Shown: one piece after another, positions 13,221-15,930 of the stretch | How the letters are laid out: each line of letters begins with the position of its first letter | Numbering within the stretch: the first letter of the stretch is position 1 | Source of the DNA: a bacterium | Lineage (GTDB): Bacteria; Patescibacteria; Dojkabacteria; SC72 | NCBI GenBank assembly: GCA_029553845.1 | Contig: JAKPKF010000255.1 | Span: 1 to 15,930 of the forward strand | Direction: 5' to 3' | DNA: 15,930 nt | Notes under the pieces: model-generated | Told to the model about the DNA's origin: nothing | The model's database searches: none | Seen by the model: the letters and a program-made list of their open reading frames with translations, nothing else | Made by a program: the position numbers and the translations under genes

Positions 13221-14273
13221 ATGACTAACAACAATAATAAGAAAAAAAAGAACGATAGGGTTTTTACTCCCAATGTTATACTTGGCTCATCACCAGGTAA
13301 TTATATTGCTGGAGTTAATATTGACACTCCTGAAGTAGTAAATCCGTCAGGAAATTGGATAAATTATACCCCAGAACACGAAAGACAAAATGAATTGTTT
13401 GAAACCTCAGCCTGCACTTGTTTCAGTAATAATGATGCCCGAGAAGCTTTATTTACTTTTTTAGTTCAAAATGGCAAAATACCAGCTGAACACGACCAAT
13501 GGTTAAGAGATAACGGTTATTATAAGAATGGTAAAATTAACTTTGACGACAGAGTGCCAGCAATGTATGCTGATATAACACTAGGGGTTGGCACTTATTT
13601 ATGGAAAGCAGCTGAAGCCTGCCGTAAATGGTCTTTACCGCAAGATATTCTACCTAAGCCTAGAACGATAGCTGAATATTATGATAAAACCTTAATGACC
13701 CAGCAGGCTATTAACCTACAAGCCGAGTTCGACAAACGCTTTAAGTGGATATGGTTTTGGAATAATAGTTTAGCGGAAGGATTAACCTATAGCCCAGTAG
13801 TTGGAACGGTTGCTTTTATGAAATGGAAATCTTGGAATAATTACGGAGACAATGTTTTATGTCCTTTAACTACTCATAATCACGCAGTTGTTGCTTTAAG
13901 TATGGATAAACAGCAAAACTTTGTTGTTATTGACGATAGCTATGTTCAACAATTTAAGAGATATTGTTTACAGGGTTTTGCTGATTATTTAGGTTGGAAA
14001 CTTTTAATAATACAAAACGATAACAATAATATGGACAAAGTAAAGTTTATTAGAGAGAACGACACTAAGCAAGTAAGAAACAAGGATACAGGAGCTTATG
14101 GTGTTATTTATAGCGGTCAACTTCTAAAAATTACTCCTGAAAGAGCTGGTCTTTATATGATTGACCGAGAAGCCAGAGGCTTAATTGGCAAACTTCCTAC
14201 TATTCAGGTTAGCGATACTGATTGGAATTTATTGTGGCGACCAAGTCCTGAACAGGAAGGACGATATTTTTAA
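13221..14273 (+). CDS. Papain-like cysteine peptidase of phage type (candidate lysin)
   Basis: In this 350-residue protein, FETSACTCFSNNDAREALF (about 60-78) corresponds to the papain active-site Cys segment (best candidate Cys 67, with Cys 65 as alternative), and NHAVVALSMDKQQNFVVIDD (220-239) plus SY corresponds to the papain His strand (His 221) and the following Asn strand; here Asp 239 stands in for the usual Asn. Between them FDDRVPAMYADITLGVGTYL and KAAEACRKWSLPQ match a pattern I recall from phage and metagenomic C1-like peptidases. Residues about 270-350 form a separate small beta-rich domain (GAYGVIYSGQLLKITPERAG) that might bind the cell surface. It has no signal peptide. It follows holin-like genes, so a lysin or envelope-degrading role is plausible, though cleavage of virion proteins is possible too. 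Confidence 0.7.
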   Translation: MTNNNNKKKKNDRVFTPNVILGSSPGNYIAGVNIDTPEVVNPSGNWINYTPEHERQNELFETSACTCFSNNDAREALFTFLVQNGKIPAEHDQWLRDNGYYKNGKINFDDRVPAMYADITLGVGTYLWKAAEACRKWSLPQDILPKPRTIAEYYDKTLMTQQAINLQAEFDKRFKWIWFWNNSLAEGLTYSPVVGTVAFMKWKSWNNYGDNVLCPLTTHNHAVVALSMDKQQNFVVIDDSYVQQFKRYCLQGFADYLGWKLLIIQNDNNNMDKVKFIRENDTKQVRNKDTGAYGVIYSGQLLKITPERAGLYMIDREARGLIGKLPTIQVSDTDWNLLWRPSPEQEGRYF

Positions 14274-14296
14274 AAATACAAATAAAACAAAATAAA

Positions 14297-14368
14297 AAGC
14301 TCAGAGAAGACGGAAGGAGAGAAATACCTGTTGGAATGCTTAAAGATCTACCTATTGGAGAGTTCTAA
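14297..14368 (+). pseudogene. 3' remnant of a head-module gene left at the cassette edge
   Basis: A frame without a start codon reads KLREDGRREIPVGMLKDLPI, then GEF and TAA (14366-14368). Its codons (CTC, AGA, GAC, AGG, GGA) and the GATC at 14345 match the head module, not the AT-rich cassette directly upstream. Its start resembles the place where the fibre gene changes style (KRLINGREVR against KLREDGRREI). I infer the original C-terminus of the appendage gene, separated from its 5' part by the cassette. It is short, so chance cannot be excluded. Confidence 0.5.
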
Positions 14369-14420
14369 TCTGACGAATTCAGTTCATAATAGCTTAGCTA
14401 TATTATTTTAATTCTTTACC

Positions 14421-14429
14421 TGATATAAT
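14421..14429 (+). promoter_or_regulatory. Extended -10 promoter element before the gp4-like gene
   Basis: TGATATAAT is a perfect extended -10 (TGnTATAAT), followed by ATACAT, as at the terminase promoter (TGATATGATATACAT). No good -35 lies 17 bases upstream. It sits 20 bases before the ATG of the gp4-like gene in the 175-base gap after the cassette, so it could restore transcription of the tail genes independent of the cassette. A weak hairpin ATAGC-TTA-GCTAT is at about 14389-14401. Confidence 0.4.
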
Positions 14430-14448
14430 ATACATCTAGATTGAAAAT

Positions 14449-15033
14449 ATGAGGACTAAAACTACAGCTAGCATCTATGAGTTATTCAAGACACTAACAG
14501 ATGGGGAAGAATTTGACTCAAATGATGCTGCACTACAAGTAATGCAAGTTGGCTACGATACTCTGCTTGCTCAAAGAGAATGGTGGTTCTTAGAGAAATC
14601 AGATGAACTACAGCTTTCTGACTTATCTCTCCCAGAAGACTTCTGGAGAGTCAAGAAAGTCTGGTATAGGGATTCTGCTGGTAACGTCTCTGAAGTACCA
14701 TTAGTTCGTGGAGAGAAGAGAGACAGGTTCAACTCAGACTACGACTACTATATTGACGAACTAGAAGGTAAGCTTGTTTTAATCAACGAGATAACTACTG
14801 GAAGTCTAATCATTGACTATACTCACAAGCCAGCTGAGCTAGAGGAGATCAGTGACGAAGAGGAACCAGTGATGCCAGAAGAGTACAGGCCATTGATTGC
14901 TTTCTACATGAAGCAGCAATATAAGAGTGCTGATGAGAATCCTGACTTCTATAAGGAAACTGGAGTTGACTTTAATTCACTAGAGCAGAGAATGATTGAC
15001 GAAGACGCTCGTCATCAAGAAATCTATGTCTAG
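14449..15033 (+). CDS. Head-to-tail adaptor/tail accessory protein, P22 gp4-like
   Basis: Proteins of this type bind below the portal and close the head for tail attachment. The 194-residue sequence has the typical opening (IYELFKTLTDGEEFDSNDAA, then ALQVMQVGYDTLLAQREWWF), the LPEDFWRVKKVWYRD strand turn (about 61-75), a LVLINEITTGSLIIDYTHKP strand pair (about 104-123), and an acidic EEPVMPEEYRPLIAFYMKQQ helix, all reminiscent of podovirus gp4-like proteins. It is slightly longer than P22 gp4 (166 residues). Head-module codon use and GATC sites resume here. Its end overlaps the next gene by eight bases. Identification is from pattern and gene order. Confidence 0.75.
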   Translation: MRTKTTASIYELFKTLTDGEEFDSNDAALQVMQVGYDTLLAQREWWFLEKSDELQLSDLSLPEDFWRVKKVWYRDSAGNVSEVPLVRGEKRDRFNSDYDYYIDELEGKLVLINEITTGSLIIDYTHKPAELEEISDEEEPVMPEEYRPLIAFYMKQQYKSADENPDFYKETGVDFNSLEQRMIDEDARHQEIYV

Positions 15034-15930
15034 AGTTAAGACTGAAAAAGTATTCAAGACGTGGGGGCTAGGGACAGTTAATGCTGTTCAGCCTGAACTA
15101 GTACCGAGTGGTGCTACTTCATACGCTCGAAACTTCATAGCAAATAAAGACCGACTAGAGCTACTCGGTGGGAGAAAGCTAGTCGGTTCTGTTGTAGATT
15201 CGAATTCTGCTTGCCAAGGTTTACATTCGATACAGAAAGTTGACGGAGACTGGGTCTTATTTAGAAAAGACAGAACTAAGTTACAAGCAATCAATGTAGA
15301 TAAAGACGACGAATGGCTTGACTCTCTTACTACATTGCAAGACGATACTATTCTGTATTTTAGTAATTCATTCACACCTGCTGGTAGACAAGTTTGGGCT
15401 AATGGAGTCGATGGATTATTTAAGATCTACCCATCTGCACTAGAAGATCCAGTTAACTTAACTAACAGATCAAAGAACTACGATGGCTATTTATTGATCG
15501 AAGGATCTCGAGCATACGTAGTCGGAATGGAGAAAGATCCAACTGGTTTACGATATTCTAGAGTAGACAATGACGATAATTACGTACTCGTTTCAGGTGA
15601 GAGCGTTGGATCATCTGGAAGTACGCATTATACGAAAACTCTAGCTCATACTCAAGTCTTCGGTATTGAGATCATTTCTGGTACGAAGTCTCTCAGAGAC
15701 GATAAGAACGGCAATCTGATTGGTGACGGAACTGGTACAATCAATTATGCAACTGGAGAACTTGACGTTACGTTTACTGATACTACAACAGCAGCTGTTA
15801 CAGTTAACTATTTATATGAAGATCCTCTGAATCATGGATTAGCTGACTTTACATATTCTTCTGGAGACAGACTCGCTGGTGAAGGTAATGTACTTCGGCA
15901 AGATTCGATTGGTACTAAGTCTACTTGCTG
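15026..15930 (+). CDS. Tail accessory/DNA stabilisation protein, P22 gp10-like (C-terminus cut)
   Basis: The frame starts with ATG 15026, inside the last codons of the gp4-like gene (ATGTCTAG overlap), and stays open for 301 codons to the window edge. The start (KTWGLGTVNAVQPELVPSGA, then TSYARNFIANKDRLELLGGR) resembles the opening of podovirus hub/stabilisation proteins, in which a list of parameters and a GGRK-like phrase precede a beta-propeller. Repeating short strands (LFRKDRTKL, ILYFSNSF, GLRYSRVDN) fit such a fold. P22 gp10 is about 470 residues, so roughly two thirds may be visible. Gene order gp4-gp10 supports the call. Alternative: a distal tail or tail-tube protein. Confidence 0.6.
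   Translation, partial: MSRVKTEKVFKTWGLGTVNAVQPELVPSGATSYARNFIANKDRLELLGGRKLVGSVVDSNSACQGLHSIQKVDGDWVLFRKDRTKLQAINVDKDDEWLDSLTTLQDDTILYFSNSFTPAGRQVWANGVDGLFKIYPSALEDPVNLTNRSKNYDGYLLIEGSRAYVVGMEKDPTGLRYSRVDNDDNYVLVSGESVGSSGSTHYTKTLAHTQVFGIEIISGTKSLRDDKNGNLIGDGTGTINYATGELDVTFTDTTTAAVTVNYLYEDPLNHGLADFTYSSGDRLAGEGNVLRQDSIGTKSTC

Larger units (their letters stand above)
10690..14296. mobile_element. Compositionally foreign receptor/lysis cassette (exchange module)
   Basis: From about 10690 to about 14296 the DNA differs from both sides: more A+T, AAA/ATA/TTA codons, AACTTAA-type leaders, and no GATC between 10507 and 14344. It includes the fibre C-terminal part, a 206-residue protein, three membrane proteins and a peptidase. 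No transposase, integrase, target duplication or long terminal repeat is visible, so it looks like a homologous or illegitimate exchange between phages rather than a transposon. The left joint falls inside a reading frame and the right one at a gene remnant. The exact endpoints are estimated. Confidence 0.6.

Noticed and set aside
10692..14345. Integrase attachment site or transposon ends at the cassette borders
   Set aside because: No direct repeat, terminal inverted repeat or recombinase gene was seen at or near either border.
15088..15375. A 95-codon leftward frame opposite the gp10-like gene
   Set aside because: The rightward frame is open across the whole end of the window, overlaps the upstream gene in the usual way and fits the gene order.

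Overview
The window is a segment of a tailed double-stranded DNA bacteriophage (or prophage), most likely a short-tailed, P22-like virus. The rightward genes run in a classic virion order: small terminase, large terminase, portal, two small genes, scaffold, major coat, fibre-like protein, lysis/accessory genes, gp4-like tail accessory protein, gp10-like tail protein. The standard bacterial code fits: reading frames end in TAA, TAG and TGA. Shine-Dalgarno sequences are almost absent. Four promoter-like sites have good -10 elements and three of them read TTTACA-17-TATRAT, so transcription probably uses a housekeeping sigma-70-type factor. The host is not resolved: missing Shine-Dalgarno sites would suit Bacteroidota or some candidate-phylum bacteria, but the promoters do not look like the Bacteroidota type.

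Layout. Positions 1-1851 hold four leftward genes: a partial gene, a protein with an 18-residue repeat, a conserved phage hypothetical, and a lysine-rich protein flanked by inverted repeats. Positions 1852-2614 are a long non-coding divergent region with promoters facing both ways. Positions 2615-10076 are the rightward packaging and head module. A 606-codon appendage gene starts at 10131; its first third looks like the head module, the rest does not. From about 10690 to 14296 lies an AT-richer cassette: the fibre C-terminal two thirds, a 206-residue protein, a holin-like protein, a second membrane protein, a 30-residue single-span peptide, and a papain-like cysteine peptidase. At 14297-14368 is an in-frame 3' gene remnant in head-module codon style. 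The module then resumes with gp4-like and gp10-like genes, the latter cut by the window end.

The main discovery is mosaicism. GATC is frequent in the head/tail module (dozens of sites) but I found none in 1-2767 and none in 10507-14344. The two GATC-free segments also share an A/T leader (AACTTAA-like) before start codons. The phage therefore looks like a chimera: a replaceable receptor-binding/lysis cassette has recombined inside an appendage gene, leaving its old 3' end behind. How the genes work together: terminase and portal package DNA into a scaffold-assembled P22-type shell, the gp4/gp10-like proteins close it, the fibre contacts the host, and the membrane proteins plus peptidase probably act in host lysis or envelope attack.
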